DNA from: Puia dinghuensis
GTDB lineage: Bacteria; Bacteroidota; Bacteroidia; Chitinophagales; Chitinophagaceae
Length of the DNA stretch: 64,000 nt
NCBI RefSeq assembly: GCF_014642875.1
Contig: NZ_BMJC01000003.1
Location: 1-64,000 of the forward strand
Reading direction: 5' to 3'
Positions within the stretch are counted from its first letter, which is position 1; each line of letters starts with the position of its first letter. Under the pieces are notes generated by a model. It saw only the letters and a program-made list of their open reading frames with translations, did not search any database and had not been told where the DNA came from. A program made the position numbers and the translations under genes. This document shows positions 45,442 through 53,691 of the stretch, piece after piece.

Positions 45442-47697
45442 TTATTCTTTTCCATTATGGTCGATATTAGCGGGACTGAAGCGCACCCGGATGGTCAGCC
45501 CCTCATGGTTTACCAGGCTAAATTCTCCATCCAACTGTTTGGACAACCCTTTCATCAGGGACATGCCTAAGGAAGGAGAGTGGAGCCCGTCATATCCTTC
45601 CGGCAAACCGATGCCATTGTCGTGGATCGTGACCAGCATGTGGCCGTCTCCGGCGGTTTCCATCGAGACCCGGATATGCCCCTTATTTCCGTTCGGGAAT
45701 GCGTATTTTATCGAATTGGTGATCGCCTCATTGATGATCAACCCCAAAGGTACTGCTTGGGAGATGTCCAGCGAAAGGGGTGCAACGGCCACCTCGAAAT
45801 CGACGCGATGTCTGGCATCAAGGTTCTCGGCGAGGTATTCCGTCACCTCTTTTACATAAGATGGCATATCGATAACCGACAGGTTTTCAGACTGATATAG
45901 TTTCTGGTGTAACAGGGAGATCGCCTGTACCCGGTTTTGGCTTTCCCGGATGGCCGACAGGGCCCGCTCATCTGTCAGGTAGGCCGACTGGGAGTTGAGC
46001 AGGCTCATGACGACCTGCAGGTTGTTCTTTACCCGGTGGTGAATCTCCCTGACCAGCCATTCTTTTTCTTTCAGCAGGCTTTCCAGGGCGTTACTTTTTT
46101 CACAGATCAGCTGCTGCCTGATCTCCAGTTCCCTATTGAGTCGTTGTTTGACCAGGTATCGGTTATAAAGCAGGACCAACAAAAGCCCCAGCACGACGAC
46201 GCCGATACCACCTACCCTGTTGAGTATCCGGGTTTGTGTGAGCCTGGCTTGTTCGATCTCCTGCTGTTGTTTGAGGAGGAGGATGTCTTTATCTTTCTGT
46301 TCAGTATTGTACCCCACCTGTTGTTCGGCGAATTGGAAGCTTGTCGTCTCGTTCAGCATCGAATCGGTGATCTTTTTGTAGTTTTTGTAGTCGGAGAAGG
46401 CAGCCTGATAATTGCCGAGGGCCGAGTCGACGCCCGACATCATTTCATATGCCCTGGCCTTCTTCTTTTTCTGATTGTTTGCCAGTTCCATCGAAAGGTA
46501 GGTCAGCGCATTTTCTTTCGCCTCAGGATACCGCCGGATAGCCATATAATAACGGAAGAGGACCGCATACGCAAGATCCGAAGCTCGGGCGGCATCCGGG
46601 TGGGCCTTCAATAGCGACATCAACTCGTCTGCGTATATTTTTGCTTTATCGAATTGTCTGGCCCTGGTATAGGTATCCAAATAAGCGAGAGCCAGATAGC
46701 TACTGTCCAGCCTATCGCCAGGTCCTTTGATGGCAGCCTGTGTGAGCCGCTCATACCTGATCGCCTCCTCCCACTGCCCTTGCCGGCTTAGTCCGGCACA
46801 CAGGTTCTGCATCACCACCCGCATTGCGGGCAAATCCTTATATTTTACTGCAATATCCATGGCCATTTTCCAATACACGATCGCCTGGTCCAACCCGCCC
46901 CAATTTGTATACGCAACTCCCAACCTATTGTAGATGGTGCACAATTGCAAACTGGTGTCATGCCGGTTCTCTGCAGTACGCAGTGCCTCCAAACCATATT
47001 TTACGGCATCCGCATAGTCACCCATCCAGGAAGATGCCTGCCCCAGCAGATCGTACACTCCCTGCAGGTCTTTATAGCCGATTGATCGATAAATGACAAG
47101 GGCGCTCAGGAGTTGTTTTGCAGCCAGCGTATCATTTTCCATTACCATGTTGCAATCCCCCATATTCTTTAACGCAAAGGCCTCATTTTCTTTATCGCCT
47201 GCCGCCCTGAATAAGGGCATCGCCTCGTCGAAACAATCCCGCTTATGACTTATACCTTCAGATGCATCGGAATAATAATTGGCCATTTCAAACCAGGCAA
47301 AACCCATATCCTCGGGATCATCCAACGTTTTATACAACTCCAGCGCTTTTCCGATATACCTCCGGCCGGAGTCGATCTTCCCACCCTCGCGGAAGGCATT
47401 GGCATAGACAAAATAAGCCCGGGCCTCTATTTTCCTGTTCCCCAGGCTTTCGTTTATCTTTTCGGCTTGTTTCACCAGCAGGAGTGCACTGTCGAGATCA
47501 TTGGCATATTCCCCGGGTTTGAGCACATAACCCAACCCCAGGTCGAGGAGAAGCTCCGGCCTTTTTGTATCGGTTGGCGCATTTTTCAACTGCTGCCGGA
47601 TCTCATCCATGGGCCTTCCAAGGCGCACCTGAGCCGCAGCGGGAACCAGCGTCGCTGCCGTGAGCAGAATAGATAATATTGGCAGCCTTATGACCAT
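45442..47697 (-). CDS. TPR sensor histidine kinase 2 (HisKA_2 type)
   Basis: A 751-residue kinase with a signal peptide (about 1-22), TPR repeats (about 30-440), a membrane helix near 500-520 (VGGIGVVVLGLLLVLLYNRYLV) and a HisKA_2/HATPase_c module with [11 protein letters not shown]. The last 205 residues differ from kinase 1 at only about 20 positions, while the sensor halves diverge strongly. It is the first gene of a kinase-kinase-regulator operon, and kinase 1 begins 20 bases after its stop. Confidence 0.93.
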   Translation of the reverse strand: MVIRLPILSILLTAATLVPAAAQVRLGRPMDEIRQQLKNAPTDTKRPELLLDLGLGYVLKPGEYANDLDSALLLVKQAEKINESLGNRKIEARAYFVYANAFREGGKIDSGRRYIGKALELYKTLDDPEDMGFAWFEMANYYSDASEGISHKRDCFDEAMPLFRAAGDKENEAFALKNMGDCNMVMENDTLAAKQLLSALVIYRSIGYKDLQGVYDLLGQASSWMGDYADAVKYGLEALRTAENRHDTSLQLCTIYNRLGVAYTNWGGLDQAIVYWKMAMDIAVKYKDLPAMRVVMQNLCAGLSRQGQWEEAIRYERLTQAAIKGPGDRLDSSYLALAYLDTYTRARQFDKAKIYADELMSLLKAHPDAARASDLAYAVLFRYYMAIRRYPEAKENALTYLSMELANNQKKKKARAYEMMSGVDSALGNYQAAFSDYKNYKKITDSMLNETTSFQFAEQQVGYNTEQKDKDILLLKQQQEIEQARLTQTRILNRVGGIGVVVLGLLLVLLYNRYLVKQRLNRELEIRQQLICEKSNALESLLKEKEWLVREIHHRVKNNLQVVMSLLNSQSAYLTDERALSAIRESQNRVQAISLLHQKLYQSENLSVIDMPSYVKEVTEYLAENLDARHRVDFEVAVAPLSLDISQAVPLGLIINEAITNSIKYAFPNGNKGHIRVSMETAGDGHMLVTIHDNGIGLPEGYDGLHSPSLGMSLMKGLSKQLDGEFSLVNHEGLTIRVRFSPANIDHNGKE

Positions 47698-47709
47698 TGA
47701 TATCTTGTA

Positions 47710-47724
47710 GCAAACGGGATTCCA
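47710..47724 (-). promoter_or_regulatory. possible sigma-54 promoter for the kinase operon
   Basis: The minus strand reads TGGAATCCCGTTTGC, with the GG-N10-GC spacing of sigma-54 (-24/-12) promoters and matching TGG and TTGC blocks. The expected start site would fall right at the ATG (47697), implying a leaderless message. That lowers confidence. Confidence 0.35.
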
Positions 47725-47794
47725 TTTTGGTTTTCCTTCAAATGCAGTTGTGCACCTCTAAAAGTACGCCGATTTCGGAGATTATTCCGGGGAA

Positions 47795-47812
47795 CTCCAA
47801 TTATTTCGGAGG
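47795..47812. promoter_or_regulatory. palindromic operator, copy 2
   Basis: CTCCAATTATTTCGGAGG is the reverse-complement relative of the palindrome at 40907-40925 (16 of 18 identical, same N9 spacer). A neighbouring CGGAGATTATTCCG at 47776-47789 may be a second, weaker site. It lies between the two sigma-54-type promoters, about 65-85 bases from each, a plausible distance for an NtrC-type activator. Confidence 0.6.
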
Positions 47813-47875
47813 CATCGGATCGACGTTCTTGCTCATAAAAGGGCTATCTCCACTCATTTCGGGTCACCTGAAAAA

Positions 47876-47891
47876 TGGTATAATGGTTGCC
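47876..47891 (+). promoter_or_regulatory. sigma-54-type promoter for the stress gene cluster
   Basis: TGGTATAATGGTTGCC has TGG and TTGC blocks at exactly the -24/-12 spacing (GG-N10-GC). Transcription would start near 47903, about 33 bases before the ATG of the NTF2-like gene. It agrees with the NtrC-type regulator encoded next door. Confidence 0.6.
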
Positions 47892-47935
47892 AATGGCCTA
47901 TCCAGGATGTACTTACTATCTTAAATCAATCAATC

Positions 47936-48319
47936 ATGTCTTTAGCCCTAACGATTACCCAGGATCTTTACCATGCTATGGAACAGGGAAATATCGGAAA
48001 GATATTTAGTTTGTTAGACCAAACATTTGTTATACAGGGACCGATAGGGACGGACAGGAACGGCAAGGAAGGCGTCCTGGATATCATCTCCAGCTTGTAT
48101 CGGCAGGGGAAGGGAATCAAGAAGGAAATTGATCATTTCATCGAACATGAGAATATGGTCATCGTGCTTGGGAATATCTATATGAACCAGGCGTCATCGG
48201 CGGCAGTAAAAATGCCCTTTGTAGATATATGGAAATTACAGGATAACAAGATAACCGAGCTGCAGTATTTCTACCAGGACCCTCCGCTTCTGGCCAGGCA
48301 CCTCAACCACAAGGATTGA
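47936..48319 (+). CDS. NTF2-like (SnoaL-type) small protein
   Basis: A 127-residue cytosolic protein with the cone-shaped NTF2/SnoaL pattern: LTITQDLYHAMEQGNIGKIFSLLDQTFVIQGP, a central strand HENMVIVLGNIYM, and FVDIWKLQDNKITELQYFYQDP. Such proteins are small enzymes or ligand binders, and no catalytic set is obvious. It is the first gene behind the sigma-54-type promoter and faces the stress cluster. Confidence 0.82.
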   Translation: MSLALTITQDLYHAMEQGNIGKIFSLLDQTFVIQGPIGTDRNGKEGVLDIISSLYRQGKGIKKEIDHFIEHENMVIVLGNIYMNQASSAAVKMPFVDIWKLQDNKITELQYFYQDPPLLARHLNHKD

Positions 48320-48372
48320 ACGATAATGCGTCACTCGTCAATCAGTGAACGAGACATTTTTTTCCCCTAACG

Positions 48373-48408
48373 GTCCATTGACTTCCGTATCCACTAAAAG
48401 TAATTTTG
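48373..48408 (+). promoter_or_regulatory. promoter of the DUF1269 gene with shared -33 motif
   Basis: GTCCATTGACTTCCGT holds the -33 TTG, followed after 20 bases by TAATTTTG, a perfect Bacteroidota -7 element. The ATG is at 48449. The first 16 bases match 39304-39319 upstream of the DsbA-like gene with one change. Confidence 0.6.
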
Positions 48409-48448
48409 TTTTTAGAGACACGATGTTCTTCACCAACAAACACTTTAT

Positions 48449-49237
48449 ATGGAAAGTTTAATTGTAGCAACCTTCAAGGATGTTCAAGATGCAAATGCTG
48501 GTCTCAGCAAGCTGAAAGAGCTGGACCAATTGGATGATATCGTCATCTACAATATGGTCATGGTCCGGAAAGATGGAGATCAAATGTTTGAATATCTCTA
48601 TCAGTACGTGGAAGATACGCATGACCTTCCTGCGGAAGGAGCGCTCATCGGATCTGTGATCGGGCTCATCGCAGGCCCCGTAGGCATGGCTATCGGCCTG
48701 ATGACCGGTGCAATGGCGGGTGCTATCGGCGAGGATGACACCGATGACTTCACCGATGAGATCTCGGACAAGGTCAACAATCGGCTCAAGACAGGAGAAT
48801 ATGCCATCATTGCCGATGTCGAAGAAGACATCGAATCGTTGATCGACGGCTATCTCGGCGAATACGACGCTGAGATCGTTCGCACCAGCCTGGAGGACGC
48901 AGCCGACCAATATGATCTGGAGCAGTGGGCGGAGTTGGACAAGGACATTGACGATGCACAAAAGGAGCTGGACGCTGCAACGGAAGCCCAAAAAGCGTCC
49001 CTGAAGGAAAAACTGGCCAAATTGAAGACAAAACGGGAAGAAAGGAATAAAGCGTTAAAGGCAAGGGCGGAAAATATGAAAAAGAAAATGCAGGACAAGA
49101 TGAAAAGCCTGGATCAAAAGATTGCCGCTGCGAACGGTGAAAGAAAGGAAAAATTACAGGCGTATAATGAAAAGGTCCGGGCCAAATTTGACAAATGGAA
49201 TAAGAATGTTAATTCATTACTCACATCTAAAAATTAA
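48449..49237 (+). CDS. DUF1269 protein with coiled-coil tail, copy 1
   Basis: A 262-residue protein. The N-terminal DUF1269 domain (about 1-155) includes a glycine-zipper hydrophobic hairpin (GALIGSVIGLIAGPVGMAIG) that may insert into membranes, and an acidic segment after it. Residues 160-255 are a Lys/Glu/Ala-rich coiled coil. The family's function is unknown, though members are often stress-induced. A paralogue lies two genes downstream, flanking an HdeD-like protein. Confidence 0.88.
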   Translation: MESLIVATFKDVQDANAGLSKLKELDQLDDIVIYNMVMVRKDGDQMFEYLYQYVEDTHDLPAEGALIGSVIGLIAGPVGMAIGLMTGAMAGAIGEDDTDDFTDEISDKVNNRLKTGEYAIIADVEEDIESLIDGYLGEYDAEIVRTSLEDAADQYDLEQWAELDKDIDDAQKELDAATEAQKASLKEKLAKLKTKREERNKALKARAENMKKKMQDKMKSLDQKIAAANGERKEKLQAYNEKVRAKFDKWNKNVNSLLTSKN

Positions 49238-49241
49238 AAAC

Positions 49242-49844
49242 ATGAGCAGCGTTTTAGAGACGATCCGATCGGACGTCAAGAATTGGTGGTGGTACCTCAT
49301 CATCGGGATCATATTTATTATTGGGGGTATCACCATTTTTGCGAGGCCGCTGGATGGTTATGTTGGATTGAGCGTCCTCTTTAGTGTGGTAATACTTAGT
49401 TCTGGCTTCGGCCAGATCTTTTTTTCTCTCTCCAACAGTAGTATCCTGAAAGGTTGGGGCTGGATATTGGTATCCGGCATCCTGGACGTCGCCATCGGGA
49501 CTTACTTGCTGATGTATCCCGTTGTGACAATGGCCACCTTACCTTATTTTGTCGGGTTTTGGCTGGTCTTCCGATCCTTTTACCTTATGGGTGCTTCCTT
49601 TGATCTCAAGGACCTGAATGCCGGAGGATGGGGCTGGCTTTTGTTTGGCGGTATTGTCGTCCTGGTGCTTGGTTTTCTGGTGATCTATTATCCCGCAGCC
49701 GGGGCCGTCGGTATTGTAGCGGTCTCCGGGTCGGCCTTTATTGTCGGCGGGTTTTTGAATATATACCTGGGATTTCAGCTGAAGAACCTGAAAATGGATG
49801 TATCCCAGATTCAGAGCGCCATAGGAAAGTACAAGCATGCCTGA
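49242..49844 (+). CDS. HdeD-like (DUF308) membrane protein
   Basis: A protein of about 200 residues with six hydrophobic helices, beginning SSVLETIRSDVKNWWWYLIIG as in HdeD family proteins linked to acid stress. The frame is open further upstream, but that part overlaps the preceding coiled-coil gene. The ATG 4 bases after that gene's stop is the natural start. It is co-transcribed with both DUF1269 genes. Confidence 0.9.
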   Translation: MSSVLETIRSDVKNWWWYLIIGIIFIIGGITIFARPLDGYVGLSVLFSVVILSSGFGQIFFSLSNSSILKGWGWILVSGILDVAIGTYLLMYPVVTMATLPYFVGFWLVFRSFYLMGASFDLKDLNAGGWGWLLFGGIVVLVLGFLVIYYPAAGAVGIVAVSGSAFIVGGFLNIYLGFQLKNLKMDVSQIQSAIGKYKHA

Positions 49845-49867
49845 AAATGAAAAATAAAACCTGAAAA

Positions 49868-50620
49868 ATGACAAACCTTGTAGTTATATCCTTTCCAACC
49901 GAAGAGCTGGCCATGGAAGCTTCACACAAGCTCGCCGAAGCCGAGGGATTCGGGAGTATCACGGTGTATGAAAAGGTAATGGTAAGAAAGGATCTCGATG
50001 GGAAGGTTACGGTACTCGAAAGTAATACGACGGATGGCCTTCGTACCCTCACGGGTATGGCGCTTGGTACGTTAGGAGCTTTTGCCGGCCCTATCGGCCT
50101 GGTGATAGGCATCTTTACCGGTGCGTTGGCAGGTGCGGCCGTTGAAGCCGATTATTTTGATTTTGCGGAGGATTTCACGGAGAAAGTCATCGAGCACCTG
50201 CAACCCGGGACGGTCGTGATCGTCGCCGAGATCTATGAAGAAGACCCTTCTTTGCTGGACGAAGTCCTCGAGCCTCTGGGCGGCACGATCTCAAGGTCGA
50301 ACCTTGATTATGTCCACGACGATTATGTGGACGGCCAGATCAAAAAGATCGAGGATGAAATTGCGGCCGACAGAAACAAGCTTAAATCGGCTTTGGCGGC
50401 TGATAAAGCCAGCATACAGGAAAGGATCACCCAGCTGAAGGAGCGGCGGAAAAAGAGGATCGCCGAGTTAAAGCAACGACAAAACACGGTGATTGCAAAG
50501 ATCAGAACACTGGCCAATGACCAAAAAAAAGCCCGCCTGATGAAAAACATCTCCAGGCATGAGGAAAAAGTGGCGGAATTGGAAGAAAAGCTAAAAAAAA
50601 CGGAACAACACACAAAATAA
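49868..50620 (+). CDS. DUF1269 protein with coiled-coil tail, copy 2
   Basis: A 250-residue paralogue of the protein at 48449. Its DUF1269 domain has a glycine zipper (GMALGTLGAFAGPIGLVIG), then an acidic patch (EADYFDFAEDF) and a basic/acidic coiled coil from about 155 to the end. The N-terminus VVISFPTEELAMEASHKLAEAEGFGSITVYEKVMVRKD parallels copy 1. It lies 23 bases after the HdeD-like gene. Confidence 0.88.
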   Translation: MTNLVVISFPTEELAMEASHKLAEAEGFGSITVYEKVMVRKDLDGKVTVLESNTTDGLRTLTGMALGTLGAFAGPIGLVIGIFTGALAGAAVEADYFDFAEDFTEKVIEHLQPGTVVIVAEIYEEDPSLLDEVLEPLGGTISRSNLDYVHDDYVDGQIKKIEDEIAADRNKLKSALAADKASIQERITQLKERRKKRIAELKQRQNTVIAKIRTLANDQKKARLMKNISRHEEKVAELEEKLKKTEQHTK

Positions 50621-50630
50621 AACAACAAGT

Positions 50631-51116
50631 ATGAAACAACATTCGATCGTGGGCATTCTCTTTTTGCTGATATTGACGGGTTGCAATTCCAATAGTAACA
50701 TCAACAAGGTAAAGGATCCCGAAGCGGTTGTATCGCAGGCCGTGACCAACGATACGCTCGTTACAGTTTATGACGGGGTGAGGCCTTGTAAGGGATGCAA
50801 GGAGATCGCCACCGAGATCATCTTCGAAAGAAGACTCCAGGACACGGTGGGCAGGTTTCATCTCTCGGAGGCCTATATCAACAAAAAAGACAGCGCTTTT
50901 CAGCATTACCAGGGTGTAGGGAATTACAAGATCATTCCTGCAGCCAATGGCGATGTAAAAGGAATCGCCGTATACAACATGGTTCTGGACGATCAGAGCC
51001 GCGGATACCTGTACCTGTTGGCAGATAGCCTGACAATGGTCCGGATAGATGAAAAGGGGCAGCCCGTCCAGGGAGATGAGGCGATCACCTTAAAGAAATC
51101 AGCTAAAAAGATCTAA
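50631..51116 (+). CDS. NlpE-like lipoprotein
   Basis: A 161-residue lipoprotein (signal ending LILTGC, Cys18). The NlpE N-terminal-type motif YDGVRPCKGCKEIATEIIF carries a CxxC pair like that of the copper- and surface-sensing lipoprotein NlpE. The rest is a small beta-barrel. In enterobacteria NlpE signals envelope stress; here a similar role is inferred. It lies 10 bases after the second DUF1269 gene, and the copper-type efflux cluster follows on the opposite strand. Confidence 0.83.
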   Translation: MKQHSIVGILFLLILTGCNSNSNINKVKDPEAVVSQAVTNDTLVTVYDGVRPCKGCKEIATEIIFERRLQDTVGRFHLSEAYINKKDSAFQHYQGVGNYKIIPAANGDVKGIAVYNMVLDDQSRGYLYLLADSLTMVRIDEKGQPVQGDEAITLKKSAKKI

Positions 51117-51127
51117 ACAATACCATC

Positions 51128-51358
51128 ATGAACACACAATCATTAAAAGACTCCTGGAGTCATCTGAAAGAATCGCTTAAGCAAAAGTATAGCACCCTCA
51201 GAGAAGAGGATCTGCGATACGTGGAAGGAAAAGAAGAAGAGTTGTATACCAAGCTTGGACAAAGGCTCAATATGACAAGAGAGCAAGTGGACAAGATCCT
51301 GAGTGAAAATTATCTCCACGTAAAGGAGAAATTAGAGAAAGCCAAAGCAAAGCATTAA
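51128..51358 (+). CDS. CsbD-like stress protein
   Basis: A 76-residue helical protein: LKDSWSHLKESLKQKYSTLREEDLRYVEGKEEELYTKLGQRLNMTREQVDKIL. This follows the CsbD/YjbJ pattern (W-x-LK...K...DL...G...L...G). CsbD proteins are general-stress proteins of unknown mechanism. It is the last gene of the plus-strand stress cluster, 11 bases after the NlpE-like gene. Confidence 0.87.
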   Translation: MNTQSLKDSWSHLKESLKQKYSTLREEDLRYVEGKEEELYTKLGQRLNMTREQVDKILSENYLHVKEKLEKAKAKH

Positions 51359-51366
51359 GCGAAAGT

Positions 51367-51394
51367 AAAAAAGATAGGTCATCCTATCTTTTTT
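51367..51394. terminator. bidirectional terminator between stress and efflux clusters
   Basis: AAAAAAGATAGG-TCAT-CCTATCTTTTTT is a perfect palindromic hairpin with A- and T-runs. It ends both convergent transcripts and touches the stop codon of the adaptor gene. Confidence 0.92.
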
Positions 51395-52601
51395 ACATTT
51401 TCATCCCTGCCATCGCGTCCCCGCCATGCTTAAATCCATATTCACTATTCACCAGGTACGCCCCCTCCGTCACCACCACATCCCCCGCCTTTAGCCCCGA
51501 CCGGATCTCTACCCGGCCGCCGTCTTCCATCCCCGTCTCCACCATCACCGGCCGAAACAGGTTATGTCCCGACACCACCCACACCAGGCTTCCCATAGCG
51601 CTGCGGATCACGGCAGCCTCCGGCAACGTCAGCGAATGTTGCGCACCGCTAGTCACCGTTACCTCCGCAGCCATCCCCGGCTTCAACACCCCGTCCGCGT
51701 TCCGCAAGGAAATCCGCACCCCGTTGATCCGTGCCGCAGGGTCCACCTCCGGGTTTACAAACGAAATCCGCCCCGACCATTCCCTGCCCGGTACATCCGG
51801 CAAGCGCACCACCACCGCCGCGTCCCTGCTCACCTCCGACAACTGCGAAGTATATAGCTGCGCCTCCACCCAGACCGTCAACAGGTCCGTCAACCGCAGC
51901 ACCACCGACCCGGCACCCACATAGTCCCCTTCGTGTCCATCTACCGAAGCTACCACTCCCTCAGAAGGACTATAAAACGACGTCACCGCCTGCGGCTTCC
52001 GCGTCCGCGCAAGCTCCGCAATCTGCGCCTCACTCAAACTCCACAGCAACAATTTACTACGAGCCGCTTCCACCAGCTGCTTCAGGTCCACCACATTACT
52101 GTGCAAAGTCTCCTGACGTTCCAGCGCCAGCAGATACTCCTGCTCCGCCGTATTCAGCTCCTCGCTGTACAGATCGTACAACTTCTCCCCCCGGTGCACA
52201 GTTTCCCCCGTCGTCTTCACATACAACCGCTCGATCCTTCCCGACAGCCGGGCACTAACCACCGTACTTCGTGTCTCATCCACCGTTAACGTCCCCGTCA
52301 GCACTGTCCGGTCCCCGATCACCGAGCCCCCCACCGTATCCAGCCCGATCCCCCCCAACTGCACCTGCTGATCGCTCAACTGCACCGACCCGTCCCCCAT
52401 CGAAGCCATTTTCTTCTCCGGTATCAGTTCCATCCCGCAGATCGGACATTTCCCCGGCCGGTCCTGCATCACCTGCGGGTGCATCGAACAAGTGTACACC
52501 GTATCGGAATGAGCGACAGCCGAAGCCGCCGCCTCCTTCTTCTTTCCCTGACAAGCCACCAACAACAAAGCCACCGACATGATTACCATAAAATATCGCA
52601 T
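51393..52601 (-). CDS. cusB: RND efflux adaptor with heavy-metal-binding domain (CusB-like)
   Basis: A 402-residue periplasmic lipoprotein adaptor (signal ending LLVAC). Residues about 36-66 hold a heavy-metal-binding domain, YTCSMHPQVMQDRPGKCPICGMEL. The hairpin/lipoyl/beta-barrel/MP core follows (VVSARLSGRIERLYVKTTGETVHRGEKLYDLYS at about 118). The C-terminus ends in Met-rich MAGMKM. It should link the inner-membrane pump to the outer-membrane channel and deliver Cu(I) or Ag(I). It is the last gene of the efflux operon, 4 bases after a second adaptor. Confidence 0.92.
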   Translation of the reverse strand: MRYFMVIMSVALLLVACQGKKKEAAASAVAHSDTVYTCSMHPQVMQDRPGKCPICGMELIPEKKMASMGDGSVQLSDQQVQLGGIGLDTVGGSVIGDRTVLTGTLTVDETRSTVVSARLSGRIERLYVKTTGETVHRGEKLYDLYSEELNTAEQEYLLALERQETLHSNVVDLKQLVEAARSKLLLWSLSEAQIAELARTRKPQAVTSFYSPSEGVVASVDGHEGDYVGAGSVVLRLTDLLTVWVEAQLYTSQLSEVSRDAAVVVRLPDVPGREWSGRISFVNPEVDPAARINGVRISLRNADGVLKPGMAAEVTVTSGAQHSLTLPEAAVIRSAMGSLVWVVSGHNLFRPVMVETGMEDGGRVEIRSGLKAGDVVVTEGAYLVNSEYGFKHGGDAMAGMKM

Positions 52602-52605
52602 ACCA

Positions 52606-53691
52606 TTACTCTTTTACTTTTACAAAATCTTCGCTGTCCACCATAAACTGTGCATTCCCCGCCACCGAATCCGCCGGCCCCAGCCCCGACAACACCTGCA
52701 CCTGATCGTTGTACATTATTCCCGTCACCACCTTATGCGCCCGAAACCCGCCAGCCTCCCGCAAGAAAACCACCCGGTCAGTCCCCAACGACAACACCGC
52801 GGACGCCGGTAGCCAGTTACCCGTTACCGAGCCCGCCCCGATCACCGCCTTTACCTGGCTCCCGATGGGAATATCCCGCATACTATTATCAAAGTACACC
52901 CGCACCGTCAGCGCCTTCTCGTCCTTCCCATACACCGGCAGCACTTCATCTACTTCAGCGTCAAAAGCCTTATCCGGCGCCGTCTCTGGCACCACCTTGA
53001 CCACGTTACCCTTCCGTACCAGCGCCGCATCGCCCGGAAACACCTTCAACAGCGCCCAGCTCCGGTCCATATTGAACACCTGGAAAATCGTCTGCCCTTT
53101 CTCCACATACATCCCCTCCTTCACCGGCAGTTGCTCCGACATCCCCGATGCACCCGCAGCAGGGCCCGCTTCCGGCATCGTATTCCCCGCCTCATGGATA
53201 TGACCCGTAGCATGACTAAATACCCCCAGCGTCGCCGAAGGCCGCCCCGTCCGCTCCACCTCCGCCAGCTGCTCTCCACTCACTCCCAGCAACAACAACC
53301 GCTGACGTGCCGCACCAATCAACGCCCCATTCCCCGGATCGTTCTTTAATAGAAACAACAGGTCTCGCTCCCCTGTCTCCAACTCCGGGCTGTACAAGTC
53401 CATGATCCGCTGCCCTTCATGCACATGCTGGTAACGGTACCGCACATACAGTTTTTCGATCCGTCCAGACACTCTCGCCGCAATCGTGCTGATCCGTCGC
53501 GTGTCATATCCCACCGTCCCCAGCACCGATAGCTCTGGCTGAACCGTCTGCCGGTGTATAGCTATCACCGCAGCAGCAGAAAGCACCCTTTGGTCGCCCG
53601 GGCCGCTATCACGCCCACCCTGTCCGCAGGCAGCCATCAACAAAGCGGCCACCAACCCGCCGCCATATAACCATTTCTTTTTCATACACAT
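52606..53691 (-). CDS. second RND efflux adaptor (lipoprotein)
   Basis: A 361-residue lipoprotein (signal ending LLMAAC) with the adaptor core: ISTIAARVSGRIEKLYVRYRYQHVHEGQRIMDLYSPELETGERDLL and a beta-barrel near 215-300. It lacks the CxMHP metal-binding domain of its neighbour. Residues about 155-180 form a Gly/Ala/Pro-rich insert (HATGHIHEAGNTM). Two adaptors for one pump may form a mixed assembly. Confidence 0.9.
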   Translation of the reverse strand: MCMKKKWLYGGGLVAALLMAACGQGGRDSGPGDQRVLSAAAVIAIHRQTVQPELSVLGTVGYDTRRISTIAARVSGRIEKLYVRYRYQHVHEGQRIMDLYSPELETGERDLLFLLKNDPGNGALIGAARQRLLLLGVSGEQLAEVERTGRPSATLGVFSHATGHIHEAGNTMPEAGPAAGASGMSEQLPVKEGMYVEKGQTIFQVFNMDRSWALLKVFPGDAALVRKGNVVKVVPETAPDKAFDAEVDEVLPVYGKDEKALTVRVYFDNSMRDIPIGSQVKAVIGAGSVTGNWLPASAVLSLGTDRVVFLREAGGFRAHKVVTGIMYNDQVQVLSGLGPADSVAGNAQFMVDSEDFVKVKE

